A stretch of DNA of 47,374 bases from CAVOJV01 sp963696325 (lineage in GTDB: Bacteria; Pseudomonadota; Gammaproteobacteria; Competibacterales; Competibacteraceae): positions 1 through 47,374 of the forward strand of contig CAVOJV010000027.1 in the NCBI GenBank assembly GCA_963696325.1, given 5' to 3'. Under the pieces are notes generated by a model, which worked only from the letters and a program-made list of their open reading frames with translations, did no database searches and was not told where the DNA came from. The position numbers and the translations under genes are program-made. Shown one piece after another: positions 1-8,971 of this stretch (its first letter is position 1; each line of letters begins with the position of its first letter).

Positions 1-819
1 GCCCATTCGCCCCTGCTCCCCCATGCCGGCATCGATAAACATCGGCGGGACCATGTAGGGGGAGCTTTCCGGCGGGAGGGCGCGTGCCCTGAATCCCCAG
101 GCACGGATCAGGTTCGCCAGGGTGATGGCAATGATGGAAGTCAGGCTGTAGCGCAGTCCTATCTCAATGCAAACAACATAATGATCCCCGTGGCGCATCA
201 TGGCCAGGTTTTGCCGCATGGCCAGACAAATGATGTAGGGGTATTCCATGTCATCGACCGGCTTGCCGTAGGGATAGGGGGTGTACGGATGAGAATAATG
301 GGTATACACCCATTCCTTTTTTAGGTGACCGACGCGGACTTTTGATGTCCCGAGAACCATGGCATAGTCCTTGATCCTCATGGTCAGTTCCTCGGGGGAT
401 ACTTTGGTCATGTCGGCCTCCATGGTTTGCCAGAGGGGGGTCCCTTCTTTGCCGGGATCGATGACTTCTGGAAGTCCGAGGAGGTGACGTGTGGCGAAGA
501 TGTTGGGCTGGAAATGACCTCCGATCGGATCCACTGCATAGTGGCGCATCAAAGCCTTCTTCAGCGTTTCGCGGCTACTGTCGTCGATTTCCTTCAGCTC
601 CGGATGACGGGTGTAATAATCCTTGTATTCCGGGCTCTCAGGGTCTTTGACCATCATCCGAGACTGAATCGTGTCGCGCTGATCCACACGATCGATTTTG
701 CCCACGATTTCGTAGGTAGGGCGATCAACTTCTGGCGCTGGACCACAACCGATGTAACGGGCTTGTTCCATCAGGCCTTTGTGAAATTTTTTCCACCATT
801 TTCTTTCTTTTCTATACAT
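1..819 (-). CDS. Reductive dehalogenase-like protein RdhA, partial
   Basis: The minus strand reads open from an ATG at 819 to the window edge (273 codons, no stop), so the C-terminus is missing. The N-terminus (MYRKERKWWKKFHKG) is basic and has neither a twin-arginine signal nor a hydrophobic leader. Near the cut end it shows the reductive dehalogenase family motif IDAGMGEQGRMG, which in this family stands shortly before the two 4Fe-4S cysteine motifs; those would lie outside the window. GGAG sits about 12 bases upstream of the ATG. The same motif block occurs in the full-length RdhA at 10278-11852, which supports the family call. A cobalamin-dependent Fe-S reductase role is inferred from the family; the substrate is unknown. 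No frameshift is seen in the visible part. Confidence 0.8.
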   Translation of the reverse strand, partial: MYRKERKWWKKFHKGLMEQARYIGCGPAPEVDRPTYEIVGKIDRVDQRDTIQSRMMVKDPESPEYKDYYTRHPELKEIDDSSRETLKKALMRHYAVDPIGGHFQPNIFATRHLLGLPEVIDPGKEGTPLWQTMEADMTKVSPEELTMRIKDYAMVLGTSKVRVGHLKKEWVYTHYSHPYTPYPYGKPVDDMEYPYIICLAMRQNLAMMRHGDHYVVCIEIGLRYSLTSIIAITLANLIRAWGFRARALPPESSPYMVPPMFIDAGMGEQGRMG

Positions 820-1082
820 CGCGCAATTCTGCTCCTTTCTCAAACGGCCTTGCATTGAGTGTCGTTTTTTGATGAGGAGATATTTATATCGCTTGCGCTT
901 AGTCAAACAAGGATGCTGCATACGACCGCTCCCGTTTCGGAGAGACGAGCCTCATTGCTTGCTGGATACCGATCGTTTAGGGAGAAGCCCATGTTCTTGA
1001 AATTTCTAAAGATAATGGCTAGAAATTGAGAGAAAGGGAATCCCTGGACTATTTCATAAGCAATACTTGGTGAAATACCGTA

Positions 1083-2378
1083 TTATTGGAAAGACAAGAG
1101 GAATGATCTCAGGTTTGCTTTCTCGTTCTTAATACCGACTTTCTTCCGTATTCTGTCCCGGTGGAATTCTACGGTCCTGGGAGAAAGATTCATCAAGTCC
1201 GCAATCTCCTGGCTTGTTTTCCCGTCCTTGACAAGGTTGGCGACCTGGATTTCGGTGGGACTCAGACTCAGGTATTTTGCGTTTAACTTTCGGGTAAGTG
1301 GTGAGATGATGTTTGCGAGGTTCCCTTCCAGGATATTCAAGAAAGCTTGTTGCTTATGATCGGATGATATTTTCTTTAATCTTTCCAAGTTAGGCGTGAC
1401 GAGGTCCCTTACATTGGTCAAAATGTTTTCCTCGACCTCTAACTTGTCCTGTTCCCTTCTTTTAAGCAGAATCTTGAGTGCTGCATTCATCTCCTGAAGT
1501 TCGAGATTCTTCATTTCCAGTTCGTCCTTGTTTTTTTTCAGAGCCTCCTCAGTGCTTTTGATATCCGTAATGTCTCTGAAAAACACAAAGAAAAAACTCT
1601 CATCTCCGGTCTTGACGTAATTTGTGCTAAACTCGAGGTCCAGAATATGTCCATCCTTATGCCGGTGCTTCACCTCAAACCGATGAAACCCCTTCTTCAT
1701 GACTCTTCTTGCATAATCTCGGGCCGATGGGATGTCCCGGTCCGCGTCAAAACTTCGGATTTGGGTGCCTACTAACTCACTTCGGGAGTAACCCATGATC
1801 TGGCAGGCCGCAAGGTTTGTCTCCAGAATGATTCCCTTCATATCGATCACGTAAAAACCATTCATCGCTGTCTGGAGGATCATTTCAACGCGCTGTTTCT
1901 GTCTCCGAAGGTCGTCCTCCGTCTGCTTAAGTTGAGTGATGTCGATAACGGTGGCGGAATAGTACAGGGGGACGCCATCCTCATCTTTTATCGTCGAACC
2001 GGTCACCAGTGCAGGAAAGAACGACCCGTCCTTTCTCTTGTGTGAGATCTCTGCGATGTAGTTTCCTTCATATTGTTCCCTCAGCTCTCTCACACGATTA
2101 ATCTCTTCGGCATCGTGCACCAGAGATAGGCCTTTCCCCAGCATTTCTTTCACCGTGTACCCATGCATCCGGGCGTACGCCTCGTTGACATAAATGAATT
2201 TACCGTCCAGATTTCTCATGGCGATGCCGTGGCCCGCCTTCTCGGAAATCACCTTGAATTTCCTCAGCTCTTCGGATTCGTACCGATACCTCTCCTGGGA
2301 CAACCTCATCTCAAAGGCCTGATGATACATGGAATCTTCAGTTTTCCTCAGACTATCGGACCTTCTTTGACCAGTCAT
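1083..2378 (-). CDS. PAS-PAS-LuxR family sensor/transcription regulator
   Basis: This 431-residue protein has no membrane segment. A PAS domain at about 40-150 contains HGYTVKEMLGK and is followed by a PAC-type stretch (ISHKRKDGSFFPA). A second PAS lies at about 165-280 (IMGYSRSELVG), then a charged coiled coil at 280-325. The C-terminus carries a LuxR-type helix-turn-helix (LSPTEIQVANLVKDGKTSQEIADL, written here only as its start LSPTEIQVANLV; recognition part SPRTVEFHRDRIRKK). This is a one-component cytoplasmic sensor. It is divergent from the SDR/AOR/liv/rdh series and next to the partial RdhA gene, so it is a candidate regulator of either. PAS-LuxR proteins are common beside catabolic and dehalogenase genes in this group. 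The reading frame is intact. The ligand cannot be deduced. Confidence 0.88.
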   Translation of the reverse strand: MTGQRRSDSLRKTEDSMYHQAFEMRLSQERYRYESEELRKFKVISEKAGHGIAMRNLDGKFIYVNEAYARMHGYTVKEMLGKGLSLVHDAEEINRVRELREQYEGNYIAEISHKRKDGSFFPALVTGSTIKDEDGVPLYYSATVIDITQLKQTEDDLRRQKQRVEMILQTAMNGFYVIDMKGIILETNLAACQIMGYSRSELVGTQIRSFDADRDIPSARDYARRVMKKGFHRFEVKHRHKDGHILDLEFSTNYVKTGDESFFFVFFRDITDIKSTEEALKKNKDELEMKNLELQEMNAALKILLKRREQDKLEVEENILTNVRDLVTPNLERLKKISSDHKQQAFLNILEGNLANIISPLTRKLNAKYLSLSPTEIQVANLVKDGKTSQEIADLMNLSPRTVEFHRDRIRKKVGIKNEKANLRSFLLSFQ

Positions 2379-2452
2379 CGCTTAATCTCCTTGACGCGGA
2401 CATCTTGTTATGCCTAGCAGGCTTAGCTGCAGACTATTTCTCGCACTTGAAT

Positions 2453-2475
2453 AATACGGGTTCTTGTACCGTATT
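2453..2475. promoter_or_regulatory. Inverted repeat, candidate operator
   Basis: AATACGG and CCGTATT form a perfect 7-base inverted repeat with a 9-base spacer, in the divergent intergenic region between the PAS-LuxR gene and the SDR gene. A related AATACCGTATT palindrome overlaps the end of the regulator gene at 1074-1084. Size and symmetry fit a dimeric helix-turn-helix regulator. Binding by the adjacent PAS-LuxR protein is an inference. Confidence 0.35.
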
Positions 2476-2618
2476 TCATACGTGAAAATCAAGTCTTGTT
2501 CTCTGATAGTAATTCTGGAAAATTTGGGGTCACGATTCCGGGATTGTTATTCACGTCTTTTCGTCAATAGAAGAGAGGATTTCAAGAACGGTTTTGAAAG
2601 CCTGAAAGGAGGAGAACG

Positions 2619-3388
2619 ATGAAACTCAAGGACAAGGTGGCGATCATCACCGGCTCGGCTCAGGGCATTGGGGCGGCTTTTGCTCTCGGCTATGCAAAGG
2701 AAGGAGCCAAAGTGGTCATTGCCGATATTTCGGATGGCAAGGACGCCGTGAAAGCGGTTGAGAAGGCGGGTAGTCAGGCGATCTATGTGAAGACCGATGT
2801 GAGCAAGCAGGACGAGTGTGACGCACTGGCCAAAGCGGCGGTGGAACGCTTCGGCAAAATCGACATCCTTGTAAACAATGCAGCGATATTCGGCACGATC
2901 GTCTTGAAGCCCTTTATGCAAGTCTCAACAGACGAGTGGAACCGTGTCATGACAGTCAATACGGTGGGCCCTTTCCACTGCACAAAAGCTGTTTTCCCTT
3001 ACATGAAGGAAAAGGGTGGAGGCAAGATCATCAACATCTCTTCGGCGTCCATCTTCGAAGGGGTTCCGGGCATGCCCCACTATGTCTCCTCCAAAGGGGC
3101 GGTGATGGCCTTCACCCGGTGCATGGCTCAGGGAGTTGGGGATGCACAACATCAACATCAACTCCATCGCTCCGGGGTTTACCCACTCGGCCGGAGGGGA
3201 TGCCGATCGACAAGAACAAAGCACTGCCCATAGGACCCCTGGAGGACAAGCAGATGCCGCTGAGGTCCCTCAAGCGGGCAGCCTACCCGGAAGATCTGGT
3301 TGGGACAGCGGTTTTCCTGGCGAGCGACATGAGCAACTTCATCACGGGTCAACTGATTGTACACGACGGCGGAATGACATTCCACTAG
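2619..3388 (+). CDS. SDR-family NAD(P)-dependent oxidoreductase (two frameshifts)
   Basis: This is a classical short-chain dehydrogenase of about 256 residues once two frameshifts are bridged. Visible are the nucleotide-binding TGSAQGIG near residue 12, NNAA near residue 88, the catalytic Ser in NISSA, the YxxxK pair (YVSSKGA), and the downstream SIAPGF and GQLIVHDGG motifs. Strong Shine-Dalgarno AGGAGG lies upstream of ATG 2619. The frame breaks near 3135 (in a GGGG run) and near 3195 (in GAGGGG), and the conserved sequence continues across all three frames, so these look like homopolymer errors. It is followed by the AOR gene and could oxidise a hydroxy intermediate in the same pathway. The substrate is unknown. 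Confidence 0.85.
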
Positions 3389-3470
3389 AAAGAGGCTGCT
3401 TGGGAGCGGATCCGCACAGGGAAATGATAAGTTCCAAAATAGTCAACATCTTTAGAGATGGAGGTGGAGC

Positions 3471-5350
3471 ATGTACCGAGGAGGATATACGGGGAAAGGT
3501 TCTGCGGATCAACCTGAGCGAGCAGACCGCAAAGGAAGAAGAATTACCCCTGGAAGTCGCAAGAGATTATATCGGGGGGGCAGGGTTTGGGATCAAGTAT
3601 CTGTACGACGAGGTGAAGGCGGGGACGGATCCCTTGGGTCCCGGCAACAAACTGATATTTGCGTCCGGGCCTTTTTCCGGAACGACTATCCCCTGTGCCA
3701 GCCGGATGGCTGTGACGGGCAAATCGCCGTTGACAGGGGCGGTTGGGATGTCGCTCACCGGAGGGTACTTTCCCGTGGAATTGAAGTTTGCAGGGTATGA
3801 TGCCTTGATCATCGAGGGGAAGGCTGAGAAGCCCACCTATGTCTCGATCAAGGATGGGGAGACCAAGTTCCGCAGCGCGAAGAAGGTCTGGGGGATGAGG
3901 ACGACGGACACCCAGCAGATCATCAAGAACGAGCTGAACGACCAGAACTACCGGGTTGCCTGCATCGGCCCGGCTGGTGAGAACCTGTGCAGGATTGCCT
4001 GCGTCATCAATGAGCTGCGGGCAGCGGGCCGCAAGGGGCTGGGAGCGGTGATGGGGAGCAAGAACCTCAAAGCGATAGCGATCAGGGGCACAGGAGAAGT
4101 GGCCATAGCGGATTCTGAGAAACTGAAGACGGCCAGGGGTGTTTTCACCAAGGCGATGAAAGAGAGCCACATTCTGTACCCTGAGTTCTCGAAGCACGGG
4201 ACCCCGATGGTGGTGGATCACACATGTGCCATAGGCATTTTCCCCACCAAGAACTTCTCAGCCACAGGGGAGTATGCCCCTGCTGACAAGATCGGGGTTG
4301 AGGTTCAGATGACGCGAGACACGGGAAGCGAGCACTGTTATGGGTGCCCGGTCGGATGCAGCCAGTTGAAGATGGCCAGGACAGAGCCCTACACAGGGAT
4401 CCTGGCCGAAGGGCCGGAGTATGAGACTTTTTACTCTTTCGGGGGGGAAACAGGGGTTGACAACATCGACGCGATCATCGCAGCGGACCGGTTGGCGGAC
4501 GAGCTGGGATTGGACACCATGTCTGCGGGGGTGGCGATCGGTTTTGCGATGGAATTGTACGAGAAGGGGATCCTCGAGCGACGCTGACACGGGGGGGTTG
4601 AAGCTTCATTTTGGCAACCATGAAGCGATGGTGACGCTTCTGAGGCTCATGGCTTTCAGGGAAGGGATTGGCGATATCCTGGCTGACGGGACGCAGGCGG
4701 CGGCCAAGAAAATCGGGAAAGGTGCCGAGAAATACGCCATGCATGTGAAGGGCCTTGAGCTGCCTGCGTATGATGTGCGGGGGGCGAAAGCGCACGGGCT
4801 GAACTATGCCACTTCCTACACGGGTGCTGACCACAACCGGGGGTATGCTTTTCAGGAGATTTTCGGGATTCCGGTTCCCTATGCGGTGGACCGGTTTGCG
4901 GTGGAAGGCAAGGGCAAGCTGACCAAGTGGAACCAGGATCTTCGATCGGCAACGTGCGATGCTCCGACGATGTGCGCGTTTCTGTTGGACATGGCGGTAC
5001 CGGCCATAGCTGCGCAAAACACGGCTGACCTGATGGAGGCGGTGACGGGCCTGAAATACACTCCTGAAGAGATCCGGAAAGTGGGAGAGCGGATGAACAA
5101 TCTGGCCCGGGCCTTCAACGTGAGGGAGGGGTTTACCCGTGCGGATGACACGTTACCCGAGAGGCTGATGACAGAACCCCTGAAAGCGGGTGCCTCCAAA
5201 GGACAGGTGATCAGCAAAGAGGACCTGAACCGGATGCTCGATGAGTACTACACAGAGAGGGGTTGGGATCTGAGGACGGGCGCTCCCACACGGCAGAAAC
5301 TCACAGAGCTTGGTCTGGGGTACGTCGCTGATCAACTGGCTGGTAAGTGA
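3471..5350 (+). CDS. Tungsten-containing aldehyde:ferredoxin oxidoreductase family protein (two frameshifts)
   Basis: Start ATG 3471 (MYRGGYTGK) is preceded by GGAGGTGGAG. The family's usual N-terminus, MYxGYTGKVLRINL, is recovered if one extra G near 3498 is ignored. A second one-base shift lies near 4579. The whole protein is about 625 residues, normal for the family. The 4Fe-4S cysteines appear as CYGCPVGC (C-x2-C-x3-C), with the fourth probably in CDAPTMC. Conserved tungstopterin-domain stretches such as SRMAVTGKSPLTG, AAGRKGLGAVMGSKNLKA and ELPAYDVRGAKAHGL are present. Family members oxidise aldehydes to acids with ferredoxin, or act as acid/aromatic oxidoreductases (the BamB type is a relative). 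It sits in line with the SDR and the liv transporter genes, suggesting catabolism of an imported compound. Confidence 0.9.
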
Positions 5351-5416
5351 TTATCTAATCTCCACCATGCTTCCCCTTGCAAGCAAGGATGCGCATGGGG
5401 AGGGAGGCTATACAAC

Positions 5417-6139
5417 TTGCTTCTTGAGCTGGCTGACATAACGAAGTTCTTCGGAGGATTGGGTGTTCTGTCGGATATCTCTTTTGGTGTTGGCGAAAGA
5501 GAGATTGTGGGGCTGATAGGGCCCAATGGCGCAGGGAAGACCACCCTTTTTAACGTCATCACTGGAATCTATAGGCCCAACGGAGGCTCCATCCGATTTG
5601 GGGGCAAGGACCTGGTCGGTCTCAAACCCCACCAGATCTGCAGGGCAGGGATTGCAAGGACTTTTCAGCTGGTCAGGCTTTTCCCGACCATGACGGTCCT
5701 GGAGAACGTTCTGGTGGGGGCGGTGCACAGCCAAAGGAACGAGAAGAGAGCGCAGGTTGAAGAGGCCATGGAGTGCCTGAAGCTCCTGAATCTTTTGGCA
5801 GCAAAAGACACGCTTTCAACGCACCTGACTTATTCGGACCGGAGGCTGGTGGAGATAGCGAGGGCCATTGCTGCAAGGCCGGGTCTTGCGCTGCTGGACG
5901 AGCCTCTTGCGGGTCTCAACCCTGCGGAGACTGAGAAAGTGATGGGGATCATACAGAGGGTGAGGGAGAGCCGGGGGATCTCGATCCTGTGGATCGAGCA
6001 CAAGATCGACGCGGTGTTCAACCTGTGCGACCGGGTGGTGGTGCTGGATTACGGGAAGAAGCTGGCAGAGGGCAAACCTGCAGAAGTGGCGTCGGATCAG
6101 AGAGTGGTGGAGGCCTACCTTGGGGAACCTATTGCTTAA
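5417..6139 (+). CDS. livG: Branched-chain amino acid-type ABC transporter ATP-binding protein LivG
   Basis: A 240-residue ABC ATPase with Walker A GPNGAGKT at about 35-42, Q-loop region ARTFQLVRLFPTMTVLENV, Walker B LALLDEPLAGLNP and switch histidine in WIEHKID. The signature is divergent (LTYSDRRLVEIARAI), as is usual in LivG. Start is TTG at 5417 with GGGAGG about 10 bases upstream; no ATG fits the conserved N-terminus. The 3' end overlaps livF by 20 bases. It pairs with LivF to energise LivH/LivM uptake at the inner membrane. In this context the cargo may be an aromatic or halogenated acid and not an amino acid; that is inference. Confidence 0.92.
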   Translation: MLLELADITKFFGGLGVLSDISFGVGEREIVGLIGPNGAGKTTLFNVITGIYRPNGGSIRFGGKDLVGLKPHQICRAGIARTFQLVRLFPTMTVLENVLVGAVHSQRNEKRAQVEEAMECLKLLNLLAAKDTLSTHLTYSDRRLVEIARAIAARPGLALLDEPLAGLNPAETEKVMGIIQRVRESRGISILWIEHKIDAVFNLCDRVVVLDYGKKLAEGKPAEVASDQRVVEAYLGEPIA

Positions 6140-6842
6140 GGTGAGTGGTCTGAACGTGTTCTACGGGGATGCCCAGGCTTTGTGGGATGTGGGTTTTGAA
6201 GTGCGGGAGGGAGAAGCCTTCTCGATCATCGGGTCCAACGGGGCGGGGAAGTCCACGATCCTGAAGACCCTCTGCGGTCTGAAGCGCCCCTATTCGGGCC
6301 AGATTGAATTTCTTGGCTCAAGGGTGGAGGGACGGCGGCCCAATGTGATGGTGGACCTTGGCATCTCGCTTGTACCGGAAGGCAGGGGGCTGTTCACCAA
6401 GCTGACGGTTCTGGAGAATCTGGAACTGGGGGCTTTTACCAAGAGGGCCAGGGCGCAAATGAAGGAGACCCTCGCGTGGGTGAGCGAGCTTTTCCCGGTC
6501 GTCCAGTCACGCAAGAACCAGGTCACGGGGAAGATGAGCGGGGGGGAGCAGCAGATGGTTGCGATCGGGAGGGCCCTGATGTCCAGGCCCAAGCTGCTGA
6601 TGCTGGATGAACCCTCCCTGGGGCTTGCCCCGATTATTGTCAAGACGGTGTTTGAGATTATCAGGACACTCAATTTGCAGAAAGTGACGATACTCCTTGT
6701 GGAGCAGAACATACATCAGGCGTTGAAGATGGCTCATCAAGCTTTTGTGCTGAAGACGGGCCGGATTACGCTGAGGGGAAAAGGGGAGGAGCTTATGACT
6801 GATCCTGAGATTCATAAAGCGTACATGGGATCACTTCACTGA
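6120..6842 (+). CDS. livF: Branched-chain amino acid-type ABC transporter ATP-binding protein LivF
   Basis: A 240-residue ABC ATPase. Walker A is GSNGAGKST near residue 39, the signature is MSGGEQQMVAIGRAL, Walker B is LLMLDEPSLGLAP, and the switch region is LLVEQNIHQAL. The start is TTG 6120, inside the livG 3' end (20-base overlap, different frame), pointing to translational coupling. LivF is the second ATPase of the Liv-type importer; the spacing to livH is only nine bases. The reading frame is intact. Confidence 0.92.
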   Translation: MGNLLLKVSGLNVFYGDAQALWDVGFEVREGEAFSIIGSNGAGKSTILKTLCGLKRPYSGQIEFLGSRVEGRRPNVMVDLGISLVPEGRGLFTKLTVLENLELGAFTKRARAQMKETLAWVSELFPVVQSRKNQVTGKMSGGEQQMVAIGRALMSRPKLLMLDEPSLGLAPIIVKTVFEIIRTLNLQKVTILLVEQNIHQALKMAHQAFVLKTGRITLRGKGEELMTDPEIHKAYMGSLH

Positions 6843-6851
6843 GGATTAAGC

Positions 6852-7730
6852 ATGCGTGCTTTTACTGTCTTGCAACTTCTGGTCAACGGAGTGCTCTTCG
6901 GCACCATGTACGGGATCGCCGCCATCGGCCTCAGCCTGATCTTCGGGACCATGCAGATCATCTTCCTGGCCCAGGGGGCCATGATTGTGCTGGCGGCTTA
7001 CGGTTGCTACTGGCTCTTCGAGCTCTATGGCATGGATCCTTACCTCTCGGTCATCCTGGTGGTGCCGGGCTTCCTGGTTCTGGGTCTGATATTTTACCAG
7101 GGCCTTTTCCGGAAGGTGGCCGGGTCTGGGAAGTTCCCCTCGCTCCTCATTGCGTTTGGTCTGATGGCGTTGCTGGAAAGTCTCATGTCGGTGCTGTGGT
7201 CGCCCAACCCGAGAGCGATCAGGACCGAGTATTCCAGCTATGGCATTTCGCTCGGGGAGATCAATATCTCTTTCACTCGGCTAATAGCGTTTGTCATGGC
7301 TATCCTATCCACTGTGGGAGTAACACTTTTCCTCAACCGAACGCTCGTGGGCAAAGCAGTCCGAGCTGCCTCCGAGAACCTGGAGTCGGCTATGCTGGTT
7401 GGGATCACGCCTCATCGCGTGAACAGCGTCGCGTTTGCGATCGGCATCGGCCTTGCTGGCCTGGCCGGGGTCGCCACCGCGACCGTCTACCCCTTTGACC
7501 CCTATTTCGGTTTCATCTTCAGCCTCAAGGCCATGATCGCCCTCGCCCTGGGCGGGATGGGGAGTGTGACCGGCGCACTTCTGGGAGGGATCTTGCTCGG
7601 AGGGATCGAGAGTTTCAGTTCGTACTTGTTCACTGGGGGCTGGGCTGACGCGATAGCGTATGCCGTGTTTCTGTTGGTGCTGATGTTCAAACCGGAAGGC
7701 CTCTTTGTGAGGGCCTCAAACGACGACTGA
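6852..7730 (+). CDS. livH: Branched-chain amino acid-type ABC transporter permease LivH
   Basis: A 292-residue polytopic inner-membrane protein. The N-terminus (LLVNGVLFGTMYGIAAIGLS) and the conserved loop VRAASENLESAMLVGI (the EAA-like coupling region of LivH), then ALALGGMGSVTGALLGG, are typical of the family. Eight or so hydrophobic segments can be seen. It begins nine bases after livF and is intact. A 222-base gap containing a hairpin repeat separates it from livM. Confidence 0.92.
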   Translation: MRAFTVLQLLVNGVLFGTMYGIAAIGLSLIFGTMQIIFLAQGAMIVLAAYGCYWLFELYGMDPYLSVILVVPGFLVLGLIFYQGLFRKVAGSGKFPSLLIAFGLMALLESLMSVLWSPNPRAIRTEYSSYGISLGEINISFTRLIAFVMAILSTVGVTLFLNRTLVGKAVRAASENLESAMLVGITPHRVNSVAFAIGIGLAGLAGVATATVYPFDPYFGFIFSLKAMIALALGGMGSVTGALLGGILLGGIESFSSYLFTGGWADAIAYAVFLLVLMFKPEGLFVRASNDD

Positions 7731-7772
7731 AGGCAGAGTGAGGAGGGCGAACGGTTACTAATGGGATCATCA

Positions 7773-7914
7773 ATCGTCGCGAAATAGTATTGACAGTTGG
7801 CTCCCCCTCACCCTGCCAACGGACGTCGTTGGTCCGCCCTCTCCCCCAGGGATTGGGGGAGAGGGTCGGGGTGAGGGGGCCATGCGTGTCGAGACAGTTA
7901 TGAGACCCTTAATA
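7773..7914. repeat. Dispersed long-hairpin repeat, family R2 copy A
   Basis: This block starts with ATCGTCGCGAAATAGTATTG, contains a C-rich/G-rich hairpin (CTCCCCCTCACCCT pairing with the GGGGTGAGGGGG arm), and ends near GAGACCCTTAATAG. A second copy is at 27613-27733. Both copies end about 20-40 bases before a start codon (livM here). It may act as a structured 5' leader or a REP-like element. It lies in the 222-base gap between livH and livM, which holds nothing else I recognise. Confidence 0.75.
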
Positions 7915-7952
7915 GCTAAGGTCATTTTTTTGGTAGGTACTTAGGAGTAGAT

Positions 7953-8936
7953 GTGAACCATAGGAGGATGGAAGTCAAGAAAACGATAGGGCTGATCGTG
8001 GCCATTGCGATACTGGGGTGCCTGGTGCCGGTGGTGCTGGATGTAGAGTCATCCTACATGGTCTATTTTCTGTTCCTGGCGTTCACCTACGTCGCCCTGT
8101 CTCAGGGTTGGAACCTTGTCGGAGGTTACACCGGTCAGGTATCGCTTGGTCAACACGCGTTCTTCGGGGTTGGAGCCTACACGACTGCGTTTGCATGGCT
8201 TGGCGGCTTGGGAGGGTACTTCGATCCCTTCACGATGTTTCTGAGCGGGCTGTCCGCGGCGGTCCTCGCCATTCTCGTTGGCATCCCGCTGCTTTCGAAA
8301 CTCAAGGGAGACTACTTCGCCCTGGGCACGCTGGGGTTAGGAGAAATCCTGAGGATCATCGTGATCCGGGGTGGCGATATCACTGGCGGGTCCTCCGGGC
8401 TTTCGCTCCCGGCAGGGGCGTACACCTCGATGAGCATCTACTATTACTGCAGCCTTGGTTTAGCAGTGTTTGCGACTCTGGCCGTGTATCTTCTGATGAA
8501 GTCCAGGCTGGGACTTGCCCTGACAGCGGTGAGGGATGACGAGACCGCGGCGGCGGCCAATGGGATCAATGTCCTCAAGTGCAAGGTGGTGGCTTTTGCA
8601 GCAGGTGCGTTCATCACGGGCCTTTGCGGCAACCTGCACGCCTATTACATGTTTCACATCGATGCCCCGAACTGCTTCGGCCTCCACTGGACGCTCTACC
8701 CGATCCTGATGTGCGTGCTGGGGGGGACAGGGACGATCGGAGGGCCCATCCTTGGGGCGATATGTTTGACCGGACTGTTTGAAATGGCCAAGGTCTGGCT
8801 GCCTGAGATCCATCCCATCTTCTCAGGGTTGCTCATCATCCTTGCGATCATGTTCCTGCCGAATGGACTGCTCCGCATGAAGAGGAAGGGGTCTGGGGAG
8901 GTTCGGATGAAGGGGGTTGAGGCGTTCAAAGCGTAA
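7953..8936 (+). CDS. livM: Branched-chain amino acid-type ABC transporter permease LivM
   Basis: A 327-residue polytopic membrane protein with the LivM hallmarks WNLVGGYTGQVSLGQHAFFG near residue 50, LKGDYFALGTLGLGEILR, and VRDDETAAAANGIN (coupling loop). I choose GTG 7953 because TTAGGAG stands about 7 bases upstream. The downstream ATG 7968 has its AGGAGG directly abutting and no spacing. With LivH it forms the channel of the importer. The frame is intact. Confidence 0.92.
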   Translation: MNHRRMEVKKTIGLIVAIAILGCLVPVVLDVESSYMVYFLFLAFTYVALSQGWNLVGGYTGQVSLGQHAFFGVGAYTTAFAWLGGLGGYFDPFTMFLSGLSAAVLAILVGIPLLSKLKGDYFALGTLGLGEILRIIVIRGGDITGGSSGLSLPAGAYTSMSIYYYCSLGLAVFATLAVYLLMKSRLGLALTAVRDDETAAAANGINVLKCKVVAFAAGAFITGLCGNLHAYYMFHIDAPNCFGLHWTLYPILMCVLGGTGTIGGPILGAICLTGLFEMAKVWLPEIHPIFSGLLIILAIMFLPNGLLRMKRKGSGEVRMKGVEAFKA

Positions 8937-8971
8937 CGTTTGGATCACAATACACGAAAAAAAAGGAGGGT

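Noticed and set aside
427..858. 143-codon plus-strand frame near the left end
   Set aside because: It is antisense to the RdhA fragment, which has the family motif and a ribosome-binding site.
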